DNA from: Oscillospiraceae bacterium
Lineage (GTDB): Bacteria > Bacillota > Clostridia > Oscillospirales > CAG-272
Direction of reading: 5' to 3'
Length of the DNA stretch: 46,726 bases
Assembly (NCBI GenBank): GCA_015064095.1
Contig: SVSW01000008.1
Span: 1 to 46,726 of the forward strand
A program made the translations under genes and the position numbers. Positions 27,644-36,003 of the stretch are shown piece by piece. The notes beneath the pieces are model-generated. The model was not told the DNA's origin. It did not search any database and saw only the letters and a list, made by a program, of their open reading frames with translations. Within the stretch, counting starts at the first letter, position 1, and each line of letters begins with the position of its first letter.

Positions 27644-27710
27644 TAAAAAAAGCCGCGAAAGCTTCATGCTTTTTGCTTTCATCGGTCGGGAGCCATTAAC
27701 TCCCGACCGA
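27644..27710 (-). terminator. tsf-pyrH intergenic hairpins: 11-bp perfect inverted repeat followed by terminator-like hairpin with T7 tract
   Basis: Inverted repeat tcggtcgggag-ccattaa-ctcccgaccga (27682-27710); minus strand continues tgaaagc...gctttcgcggctttttttatg. Confidence 0.7.
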
Positions 27711-27743
27711 TTTTTGCAAAAACTTGTTTTCTGCGGTTTTAAA

Positions 27744-28676
27744 TCAGTTAGCGCCCTTAGTGAGCTGTGCGATCTCCTCAGCGAAATTGTCCTCGCGCTT
27801 CTGGATACCCTCGCCCTTATCGTAACGGCAGAAGGACTTGATGGAAATGTTGCCACCGAGCTCCTTTGCGGTGTTCGCGATATACTGGCTGACCTTAAGA
27901 TCGTCGTCCTTGAAATACTCCATCTCAACGAGGCAGTTGTTCTCATAGAACTTGCCGAGCTTACCTTCGATCATCTTGTCGATGATGTTAGCGGGCTTCT
28001 TTGCGTTCTTGGGATCGTTTGCGATCTGCGAACGAATGATGTTCTTCTCTTCCTCGATTACGCTTGCGGGAACAGAAGCACGGTCAAGATAAGGAGCAGC
28101 CTCAACAGCAGCGACCTGAAGTGCGATGTTCTTTGCGAATTCGGGGAAGCCTGCATTGTTTATAGCAGCCTCATCGGCATCAAAAGCAACAACAACGCCG
28201 ATAGCACCGATACCGTGAATATAAGTTCCGGTTACACCCTCAAAAACGACAAAGCGTCTGATGGTGATCTTTTCCTTGATTATGAAGATGAGCTCCTGAA
28301 GCTTATCGTTGACGGTCATAGCATCGTCATACTTTGCATTTGCAAGCTCCTCAACGGTTGTGGGGCGCTCTTTGATGATAACAGCCAGGGTGTTCTTAAC
28401 GAACTCCTTGAAAAGATCGTTCTTTGCAACAAAGTCTGTCTCTGTGTTGACCTCGATCATGGCGGTTATATTGCCGTCCTTAAGAATGTCAACAAGGCCG
28501 TCGGCAGCGATTCTCGACTGCTTCTTTGCGGCAGCGGAAAGTCCCTTCTCACGAAGGATCTTTACAGCCTCCTCAAGATTTCCGTCAGCTTCAACAAGTG
28601 CCTTCTTGCAGTCCATCATGCCCGCGCCGGTCTTGGAGCGGAGCTCTGCTACGTCTTTTGCTGTAATATTTGCCAT
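27744..28676 (-). CDS. tsf: Elongation factor Ts
   Basis: ITAKDVAELRSKTGAGMMDCKKALVEADGNLEEAVKILREKG; IEVNTETDFVAKND. Confidence 0.97.
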   Translation of the reverse strand: MANITAKDVAELRSKTGAGMMDCKKALVEADGNLEEAVKILREKGLSAAAKKQSRIAADGLVDILKDGNITAMIEVNTETDFVAKNDLFKEFVKNTLAVIIKERPTTVEELANAKYDDAMTVNDKLQELIFIIKEKITIRRFVVFEGVTGTYIHGIGAIGVVVAFDADEAAINNAGFPEFAKNIALQVAAVEAAPYLDRASVPASVIEEEKNIIRSQIANDPKNAKKPANIIDKMIEGKLGKFYENNCLVEMEYFKDDDLKVSQYIANTAKELGGNISIKSFCRYDKGEGIQKREDNFAEEIAQLTKGAN

Positions 28677-28696
28677 TTTAATATCCTCCGTAAAAA

Positions 28697-29446
28697 TCAG
28701 TTGTTTTCTGCGTCTTCTGCTTCTTCGGCAGCGGTTGCTTCAGCCTCAGCCTCAGCGAACTGCTCGCCCTGCTTGCCCTCGATAACGGCGTCGGCAATAA
28801 CGGAGGCGATAAGCTTGATCGCTCTTATTGCATCGTCGTTTCCGGGAATGATGTAGTCTGCATCATCGGGATCGCAGTTGGTATCAACGATGGCGATTAC
28901 CGGAATTCCGAGTCTCTTTGCCTCGAGAACTGCGTTTCTCTCCTTGCGGGGGTCAACGATAAAGATAGCGGAAGGAAGCTGATCCATGGTCTTGATACCG
29001 CCGAGGTTCTTCTCGAGGTCAAAAATTTCCTTCTGGAGCTTTGCAACTTCCTTTTTGGGAAGCATATCGAAGGTTCCGTCCTCTGCCATTTTATTAAGGC
29101 TGTTAAGACGTGCAATGGATCTCTTGATGGTCTTGAAGTTGGTCATCATACCACCCGGCCAACGAACGTTGACGTAATACTGTCCGCAACGGACAGCCTC
29201 TTCCTTGATGGCATCTGCTGCCTGCTTCTTCGTGCCGACAAAAAGGATAGTTCCATTGTCTGCTGCGAGATCACGGACGAACATATAAGCTTCTTCAAAC
29301 TTCTTAACAGTCTTCTGAAGGTCGATGATGTAGATTCCGTTTCTCTCTGTGAAGATGTACTCTGCCATTTTGGGGTTCCATCTTCTGGTGTGGTGTCCGA
29401 AATGGACGCCTGCTTCAAGCAACTGCTTGATCGTGATAACTGACAT
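28697..29446 (-). CDS. rpsB: 30S ribosomal protein S2
   Basis: [49 protein letters not shown] at 29446 with GGAGG upstream; ORF-track start at 29566 lies in the leader. Confidence 0.97.
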   Translation of the reverse strand: MSVITIKQLLEAGVHFGHHTRRWNPKMAEYIFTERNGIYIIDLQKTVKKFEEAYMFVRDLAADNGTILFVGTKKQAADAIKEEAVRCGQYYVNVRWPGGMMTNFKTIKRSIARLNSLNKMAEDGTFDMLPKKEVAKLQKEIFDLEKNLGGIKTMDQLPSAIFIVDPRKERNAVLEAKRLGIPVIAIVDTNCDPDDADYIIPGNDDAIRAIKLIASVIADAVIEGKQGEQFAEAEAEATAAEEAEDAENN

Positions 29447-29574
29447 TTCTAATGTCCTCCTCGGTTTTTTCCACCACGGGTGCTCGGATTCGTGAGATCG
29501 GGATAAGCCCGACACCGTCCTATCCATTCGCCCCGTGTGTGTATTTTTACTTTGCGTTTTACGCAAGCTTGGAT
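29447..29574 (-). ncRNA. Candidate structured 5' leader of rpsB
   Basis: Downstream of TTGATT-17-TATAAT; nested complementary segments CAC(A)CACGGG / CCCGTGGTG, GGAT / ATCC, GTG-TCGGG-CTTAT-CCCGA-tct-CAC on the minus strand. Confidence 0.5.
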
Positions 29575-29603
29575 ATTATAACATATATAATTTACAAAAT
29601 CAA
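29575..29603 (-). promoter_or_regulatory. Predicted promoter of rpsB
   Basis: Minus strand TTGATT (29603-29598) - 17 nt - TATAAT (29580-29575). Confidence 0.75.
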
Positions 29604-29626
29604 CCTGCGTTTGCAAAATTAACACA

Positions 29627-29923
29627 TTATTTACAATTGAAATGCTTTTTCTTTTTTCTTTCGTGAATACACGACGGGAATTCATGTGCTTCAAGACGCA
29701 CAAGCACGGTGTCTTCACCGATGCACTGTATCTTATCCCATGGGATAATTATATCCTCTTTTCTTGAAAATCCGAATATACCGCCGTCGCCCGCTATAAC
29801 GATCGCAAGTATTTTTCCGCAGGTCACATCGAATTCGAAATCCTGCGCACAGCCGAGGCGCGCCCCGTCGCATAAATTTATAACTTCCTTTTCGCGTAGA
29901 TCAACGGTACTGCAAATTTTCAT
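29627..29923 (-). CDS. YlmC/YmxH family PRC-barrel protein
   Basis: MKICSTVDLREKEVINLCDGARLGCAQDFEFDVTCGKILAIVIAGDGGIFGFSRKEDIIIPWDKIQCIGEDTVLV. Confidence 0.85.
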   Translation of the reverse strand: MKICSTVDLREKEVINLCDGARLGCAQDFEFDVTCGKILAIVIAGDGGIFGFSRKEDIIIPWDKIQCIGEDTVLVRLEAHEFPSCIHERKKKKHFNCK

Positions 29924-29955
29924 AAAATCACCTCAAAACAGAATTATAGTTAATC

Positions 29956-32592
29956 CTATGCACTGTTTTTTGGTTTTTTAACATTAAAAAGAAAATATAG
30001 GGCGCAAAACAAGGCAGGTGCCGTCGGCACCAAAGCCAAAGAGAGGGGTGAGGCACCCGACGCACCGAAAAGCACCGCAAGAGGCGTGATCAGGGCAATA
30101 AGTACAGATAAAACGATAGATAATGAGAAAACAGCCACAGCTATCGGAGAAAAAACATTTTTTACTTTTGCCTTGTGCCTCAAACTGAAGAAAAGTGCCG
30201 CTTGCAAAAGCGTTACGGAACAAAACACGGCGCGGCTTACATCGCTTTTTATCGAGATCGCAACGAAAACAGCCCCAACGGCAACGCCGATCGATGCAAA
30301 AGAAACGGAAATAAGCGGTATTTTGATCTTTTTTATGATATCTTTAAGCGAATAATCAAAGAATTTGCGCGAGGAAAGTCCGTAACTGTCAAAAGCGCAC
30401 GCAATCGCCGCAAAGAAATCAAGAAGAAGACCTGTGAACAAAAGCTGTGCCGGTGTCAAAAGCGAAACTCCCGTGCATAGCGTGACTATTGCGGCAATTA
30501 TCACACGTGCCGTCTGGCTGCAAATAAGATATGTAAGCACATTTTCAAGATTTATATGAATGCCACGCGCAACGCGCATCATATTTAATATTGCCGATAG
30601 TCCGCCTGAGTTTTTCCCTGCTCTTTTTATAAGCCCGTCCGACGAAAACCGTAAGATCTGCGCTCCCTCGCTATCGGACAAAGAAGCTGTCCCCAGTGCC
30701 GTAACGTCAACTCCTGAGGTCCTGTACGCAGACACTCCGTAGCTTACCGAGAAATCTGCGATCGCCGCGATCTTGAGTGACGCGTTATCAATTGCCGCAA
30801 CCGCGACAGTCTTGCCGGCTTTTTGGAGCTTTTCTGTTAATTTTTTTATATCAGACGGCGTAACATTCGATATAACATTATGCTTGTCTATATTTTTTAT
30901 CGAATTATCGGTCGCATATTTTACTCCGATAAGCCTTGATACCTCAAGTGCTTCTTTACCGTTTGAAGTAAATACGACAACGTGTGTACCGATCTTTTCA
31001 AGCTCGTTTATATAATTCACAACACCGAAAGATCTGTTTTTTGAAAAAGCGGCAATTCCTTCGAGCGTCAGTCCGTTTTCCGAAGGTCTGCCGGAGGGTG
31101 CGGCATTTGACGAGGCGCACACGACCAAGGAATACCCCTGTGACGAGATCATGCGAGCTTCATGTAAAAGCTTGGATCTTGCAGCTTCATCAAGCGGCAA
31201 AGCACCGTTTTTAAGCCTTATAAAAGAACACTTTTCAATGAGATCCGCGCAGCTTGACACAAACGCGGTAACACGCTCGCCAAACGAAAGCAGCGCTGCG
31301 CTTTCGGAAAAATGCATATCGTCCCGAGGATAATATGCAGAGCTTTTGACCCTTATGGGAAATGAATTTATATCAATTCCGATACGATTGCCAAAATACT
31401 TTGCTGCCTCGAATATCGGTCGTTTTTCGGCGGCACCTACTGAGGGTGAAAGGCTCCTTGCGTGCTCGGTCATAATAAGCAATTCAAAGAACCGCGTTGC
31501 TTCCTTCGCAAATATCTTTTCGCCCTCAAATACATCATCGCCGATTATAAGCTTTGACACACGGAAGCTTCCGTCGGTCAGTGCCGCATCATCAAGCAAG
31601 AAAAGATAGTCGGGCGCGGCTATCTTATCAAGGCTTTCGATGTTTTTAACGATTGCGGGATCTTTTTTGTCAAGAGCAAGCTCGGTAAGTCCTGCCGAGA
31701 CCATAACGCCGCCGACAACATATATAAGCTCTCCGAGCGCCGAAACGGATATGGCCATGACAAGCATGAAAGTATCGAGCAAGCGCTCTGCTCCAAAGGC
31801 AAAAATTCCGATAACCGTCAGTGGCAAAATAGCCGCCATTAACACAAATGCGTAATTTTTTGAAATTTTACGGAGCTTTTTTAACGCGCCGAGGCTGCCG
31901 ACGGTATGATTTAGCGGAATACCGCCCTCAAGTGCACCGATATAGGAATATTTCCCCGTTTCGACCACGATAGCTCTCGCCGTTCCGTCAACGATATATG
32001 ATCCTGCGTGAACCATATTTTCGTGATCAAGCGGCGAAGCCGCGCCATCGGTAGCAGCTTGTGCGTTCTTTTTAACAGTATTTTCTTCTTTGCCGCCAAA
32101 TACCGATACGGTCAAGTTAAAAGAGCTGATAAGCCGCACGTCGCAAGGAAGAACATCTCCCGCTTCAAGAAGAATAATATCTCCCCTCACAACTGCACGC
32201 GCGTCCGCGCAATACAGCTTACCGTCGCGTATGACCTTGATTTTCGGCTGTGAATATTCAGCCATTGATTCTGCCACACGGCAAGATTTTATGTATAAAA
32301 ACACCGCTGATGCAATATTGACGGCAATTATAACACCGCAGACTGCCGCCGTTGTAACGCTGCCGAAAACAGCCGCAATAATATCAACGGCGATGAGCAA
32401 AAGCAGCATAGGGTCTGAGAGCACTCTTTTTATACAATTTACCGCACTCGTCTCAGACAAAAAGAAAAAGTTGTTTCTTCCCTGCTTTTTCAGACGAGAA
32501 CGAGCCGCCTTTCGGGACAAGCCCGAGGCGGCATTCGTTTTGAGTTTGTTCTCGATCTCGGGGATCGTTAATGAAAACCATTTTTCGTTCAT
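29956..32592 (-). CDS. P-type ATPase-like membrane protein lacking catalytic motifs (putative pseudoenzyme)
   Basis: N-terminal cation-ATPase-like region, actuator-like region (IKVIRDGKLYCADARAVVRGDIILLEAGDVLPCDVRLI), M5/M6-like region (LLTPAQLLFTGLLLDFFAAIACAFD), but DKTGTLT, TGES, PEGL, KGAPE, TGD and GDGxNDxP are replaced. Start ATG 32592 overlaps the clp stop (TGATG). Confidence 0.8.
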   Translation of the reverse strand: MNEKWFSLTIPEIENKLKTNAASGLSRKAARSRLKKQGRNNFFFLSETSAVNCIKRVLSDPMLLLLIAVDIIAAVFGSVTTAAVCGVIIAVNIASAVFLYIKSCRVAESMAEYSQPKIKVIRDGKLYCADARAVVRGDIILLEAGDVLPCDVRLISSFNLTVSVFGGKEENTVKKNAQAATDGAASPLDHENMVHAGSYIVDGTARAIVVETGKYSYIGALEGGIPLNHTVGSLGALKKLRKISKNYAFVLMAAILPLTVIGIFAFGAERLLDTFMLVMAISVSALGELIYVVGGVMVSAGLTELALDKKDPAIVKNIESLDKIAAPDYLFLLDDAALTDGSFRVSKLIIGDDVFEGEKIFAKEATRFFELLIMTEHARSLSPSVGAAEKRPIFEAAKYFGNRIGIDINSFPIRVKSSAYYPRDDMHFSESAALLSFGERVTAFVSSCADLIEKCSFIRLKNGALPLDEAARSKLLHEARMISSQGYSLVVCASSNAAPSGRPSENGLTLEGIAAFSKNRSFGVVNYINELEKIGTHVVVFTSNGKEALEVSRLIGVKYATDNSIKNIDKHNVISNVTPSDIKKLTEKLQKAGKTVAVAAIDNASLKIAAIADFSVSYGVSAYRTSGVDVTALGTASLSDSEGAQILRFSSDGLIKRAGKNSGGLSAILNMMRVARGIHINLENVLTYLICSQTARVIIAAIVTLCTGVSLLTPAQLLFTGLLLDFFAAIACAFDSYGLSSRKFFDYSLKDIIKKIKIPLISVSFASIGVAVGAVFVAISIKSDVSRAVFCSVTLLQAALFFSLRHKAKVKNVFSPIAVAVFSLSIVLSVLIALITPLAVLFGASGASPLSLALVPTAPALFCALYFLFNVKKPKNSA

Positions 32593-34916
32593 CACATGCA
32601 ATTAACGGAGAGCTCTCCGTTTTCAACTCTTATTACGGCATGGGTTATTTTCCTGTCATAATCGGATATTATCTGCTCTGCCAGCGTGTCCTCAATATTC
32701 GTCTGAATAAATCTTCTCATATTGCGCGCACCGAACTTAACGGAAAATGATCTCTCCGCGATAAGGCGCAAAGCCGCATCGGTCACCGTGAGCTTAATAT
32801 CCTTTTCCGCAAGCACTGCGGCAAGCTCATCTGTCATTATCTTCGCGATCTTTGCAAAATCATTTTCATCAAGTGAGCGGAATGTGATTATTCCGTCTAC
32901 ACGGTTTATAAATTCTGGCCGCAGAAATGTTGCGAGTGCCTTTTCGGTCTTTGTTTCCGCCACGGATTTTTCATCGTATGAAAATCCCGCGTGTGTTGCC
33001 GACCTGTCACTTCCCGCGTTAGTCGTCATTATTATTACCGTGTTTTCAAAGCTTACGGTCTTGCCGTGCGAATCGGTTATTCTTCCGTCGTCAAGTATCT
33101 GTAAGAGCACATTTAATACATCAGGGTGCGCTTTTTCGATCTCGTCGAAAAGTATAACCGAATAAGGTCTTCTTCTTATTTTTTCGGTGAGCTGACCTGC
33201 CTCGTCATAACCGACATATCCTGGGGGCGAGCCGATTATCTTTGACACGCTGTGCTTTTCCATAAATTCGGACATATCAAGTCTTATAAGCGTTTCGGGC
33301 GAATTAAAAAGGTCCGCCGCCAGCGTTTTTACAAGCTCGGTCTTACCGACACCGGTCGGTCCCGCAAAAATAAATGACACGGGCCTGTGCTTATAAGATA
33401 TACCTGCGCGGTTACGCTTTATCGCCTTTGTGACCGCGCGCACCGCCTCGTCTTGACCGACAATTCGGCGTTTGAGTCGCTCCTCAAGCTTATCGAGCCG
33501 TGAAAACTCGCTCTCGGTTATAGAGGTTGCGGGAACACCTGTCCATATTTCGATAACATTTGCAAGATGCTCTGCTGTGAGATCGATCTTTTCAAGTGCA
33601 GGTTCGATCTCGTGCAAACGATTAGAGAGCTTAAGCTCTTTTTCCTTGATCCTTGCGATCGCTTCGTAACGCTTTTGCTCCTCGTTTTCTTTCGGAGTTT
33701 CGGCTTCTATCGCTTCCCTTTCCTCGCGGAGCGAAAGCAGCTCATCGCGTATCTTATAGCTTTCATTGAGCTCTGCTGAGCTGAGTGAGAGATGAGATGC
33801 CGCCTCGTCGAGGAGATCTATTGCCTTATCGGGCAAATAGCGATCGGTTATATATCTTTCGGAGAGTTTAACCGCCTTGTCAAGTATCTCGTCCGGTATA
33901 TTTATTGCGTGATATTCCTCGTAGTAATGCTTGATACCGCGCAAAATTCCTATGGTATCGTCTATTGAGGGCTCATTGACATTAACAGGCTGAAAACGGC
34001 GCTCAAGCGCTGTATCCTTTTCAATAAATTTGCGGTACTCGGTAAGTGTGGTTGCGCCGATGACCTGAAGCTCACCGCGAGAAAGCGCGGGCTTTAAGAT
34101 ATTGGCGGCATTGATGCTTCCCTCTGCATCTCCCGCGCCGACGATATTGTGAACCTCGTCAATAAAAAGTATGACATTTCCCGCCTCTTTGACCTCTTTT
34201 ATAAGTCCGATCATTCTCGACTCAAACTGACCGCGGAACTGCGTTCCCGCAACAAGCGCAGTAAGATCAACAAGATAGAGCTGCTTTCCGCGAAGCTTGT
34301 ACGGCACATCGTCGTTTGAGATCTTTTGCGCGAGCGCCTCGGCGATCGCAGTCTTACCGACACCGGGTTCGCCTATAAGGCAAGGATTGTTCTTTTGGCG
34401 GCGGCAGAGTATCTGTATCACGCGAGCAAGCTCGCGGTCGCGCCCGATAACGGCGTCAAGCTTTCCTGCCGCAGCACGGCGCGTGAGATTACGGCAATAG
34501 GTATCAAGAAATTTCCATTTCTTTTCCTCCCCCTTGCCGGACTTTTTGGATTTTTTATCGGTTTTATCCGCATCGTCAACGGGCACAACGCTTTGAGGAT
34601 CTTCGGGAATGAGCCCGCTTTCGCGGAAAAGCTTTGGGAAATCTATTGCCGGTGCACCGGCTTCCTCGCTGTCGTCCATCTCCGAGGGCAGACCTCCCTG
34701 CTCCTCAATAAACTTCGTTATGTCGTCCTCCATATTTCCGAGCTGATCGGGACTTATCCCGAATTTCTCGAAAACATCGCCCATCATATTGTCAACGGGC
34801 AGACCGAGCTCCTTTGCGCATTTTATGCAGATGCCTTCGCTGACCTTTTTACCGTTTTCAAGCTTGGTGACAAAAACAACGGCAATTCTTTTTTTGCATC
34901 TTGAACACATTAACAT
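32592..34916 (-). CDS. ATP-dependent Clp protease ATP-binding subunit with N-terminal zinc finger (ClpC/ClpE-like)
   Basis: CSRC...CIKC N-terminal zinc finger, two AAA+ modules ([28 protein letters not shown]), [47 protein letters not shown]. Confidence 0.93.
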   Translation of the reverse strand: MLMCSRCKKRIAVVFVTKLENGKKVSEGICIKCAKELGLPVDNMMGDVFEKFGISPDQLGNMEDDITKFIEEQGGLPSEMDDSEEAGAPAIDFPKLFRESGLIPEDPQSVVPVDDADKTDKKSKKSGKGEEKKWKFLDTYCRNLTRRAAAGKLDAVIGRDRELARVIQILCRRQKNNPCLIGEPGVGKTAIAEALAQKISNDDVPYKLRGKQLYLVDLTALVAGTQFRGQFESRMIGLIKEVKEAGNVILFIDEVHNIVGAGDAEGSINAANILKPALSRGELQVIGATTLTEYRKFIEKDTALERRFQPVNVNEPSIDDTIGILRGIKHYYEEYHAINIPDEILDKAVKLSERYITDRYLPDKAIDLLDEAASHLSLSSAELNESYKIRDELLSLREEREAIEAETPKENEEQKRYEAIARIKEKELKLSNRLHEIEPALEKIDLTAEHLANVIEIWTGVPATSITESEFSRLDKLEERLKRRIVGQDEAVRAVTKAIKRNRAGISYKHRPVSFIFAGPTGVGKTELVKTLAADLFNSPETLIRLDMSEFMEKHSVSKIIGSPPGYVGYDEAGQLTEKIRRRPYSVILFDEIEKAHPDVLNVLLQILDDGRITDSHGKTVSFENTVIIMTTNAGSDRSATHAGFSYDEKSVAETKTEKALATFLRPEFINRVDGIITFRSLDENDFAKIAKIMTDELAAVLAEKDIKLTVTDAALRLIAERSFSVKFGARNMRRFIQTNIEDTLAEQIISDYDRKITHAVIRVENGELSVNCM

Positions 34917-34939
34917 TTTAAATTACTTCCTGGTAAAAA

Positions 34940-35431
34940 TTATTTTTGCTCTTTTTCTTCCTTGGTCTTTGAAAAATAAGTAAAGAAATAGACAAAGAGC
35001 GCCATTACGGTAAGTCCGAGAGAAATACCGCAAAGGATATTGCGGGTCGAGCTGTCAAGAATGTTTCCGAGAAGCATGACAAGCCCAATGACCACGTAGA
35101 AGAACAAAGCGGCGATCTTGCCCGCTATATTGCTGACAACTATGACATTCCTTTCCTTCATAATGAAAAGTCCGCCGATGAGCATAAGAACTTCTTTAAG
35201 TATAAAAGGCAACGCAAACCAGATCGGAATGAGATCGCTTATAAGTAAGCAAATAAGAGCCGCACATTGCATCATCTTGTCTGCAAGCGGATCGAGTATT
35301 TTGCCAAGATCGGAGATCCAGTTATATTTTCTTGCAAGATATCCGTCAACAACGTCGGTTACGCCTGCAAGCACAAAGATTGCAAGCGCCCAGTAAAGCG
35401 GCTGACCATCTTTGCGTAAAAAGTAATACAC
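34940..35431 (-). CDS. pgsA: CDP-diacylglycerol-glycerol-3-phosphate 3-phosphatidyltransferase; N-terminus displaced by an apparent 1-nt frameshift
   Basis: CDP-alcohol phosphotransferase motif DGYLARKYNWISDLGKILDPLADK. The true start is probably ATG at 35499, one frame off (see findings). Confidence 0.88.
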   Translation of the reverse strand: MYYFLRKDGQPLYWALAIFVLAGVTDVVDGYLARKYNWISDLGKILDPLADKMMQCAALICLLISDLIPIWFALPFILKEVLMLIGGLFIMKERNVIVVSNIAGKIAALFFYVVIGLVMLLGNILDSSTRNILCGISLGLTVMALFVYFFTYFSKTKEEKEQK

Positions 35432-35527
35432 AACCGTAAAAGCAAAAACGAGTACAAGCCTGAATGTTGAAAGAATGTTTGGAATGTTTTAAGTTTCATT
35501 TTCTTTATCCTATTCCTGTTCCTTATA

Positions 35528-35995
35528 TTATTTTATAATTGAAAGCAATGAAAAATCATGAAAAAATCTGTAAATATACGTGCTATCGTATATTTGCGCG
35601 GCAGTCATGCCGAAAAGGCTTCCGCCCGAAAAGCTTATGATAAGCGAAAATACCGAGCACACGAAAGTGAGGGTTATATAAGCGGAAATTATACCCAGCC
35701 CAAGTCCGAGCAACCTATTTACAATATTCAGAAGCGGCAATTTGAATATCTTGTCAACAAGGAAAATTACGATAGAAAATACTATATATGCCGCCGCGAA
35801 AACCAAAAGATATGCCACGGCGAGAGAGGTATTGTCAAGCCCTACGAATATCATCGGGGTCAAAACAAACGATAGGATCGCGGACGCAAAAAGCTTAGCT
35901 GCACCGAGAACGGATTTGACAAAGCCGCGCACAGTATAGCTTATTATGATAAACGCCGCAAGCACGGCGAGTATAATATCGATCAGAATACCCAT
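35528..35995 (-). CDS. CvpA family protein
   Basis: MGILIDIILAVLAAFIIISYTVRGFVKSVLGAAKLF; four hydrophobic segments. Confidence 0.8.
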   Translation of the reverse strand: MGILIDIILAVLAAFIIISYTVRGFVKSVLGAAKLFASAILSFVLTPMIFVGLDNTSLAVAYLLVFAAAYIVFSIVIFLVDKIFKLPLLNIVNRLLGLGLGIISAYITLTFVCSVFSLIISFSGGSLFGMTAAQIYDSTYIYRFFHDFSLLSIIK

Positions 35996-36003
35996 ATTTC
36001 CCC

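Noticed and set aside
27666-28856. 396-aa plus-strand ORF opposite tsf/rpsB
   Set aside because: Antisense shadow ORF of strongly recognised tsf and rpsB; composition and lack of family motifs argue against coding.
29449-29718. Short ORFs and the N-terminal extension of rpsB in the leader
   Set aside because: rpsB starts canonically at [18 protein letters not shown] with GGAGG at 29456-29461; upstream codons belong to the untranslated leader.
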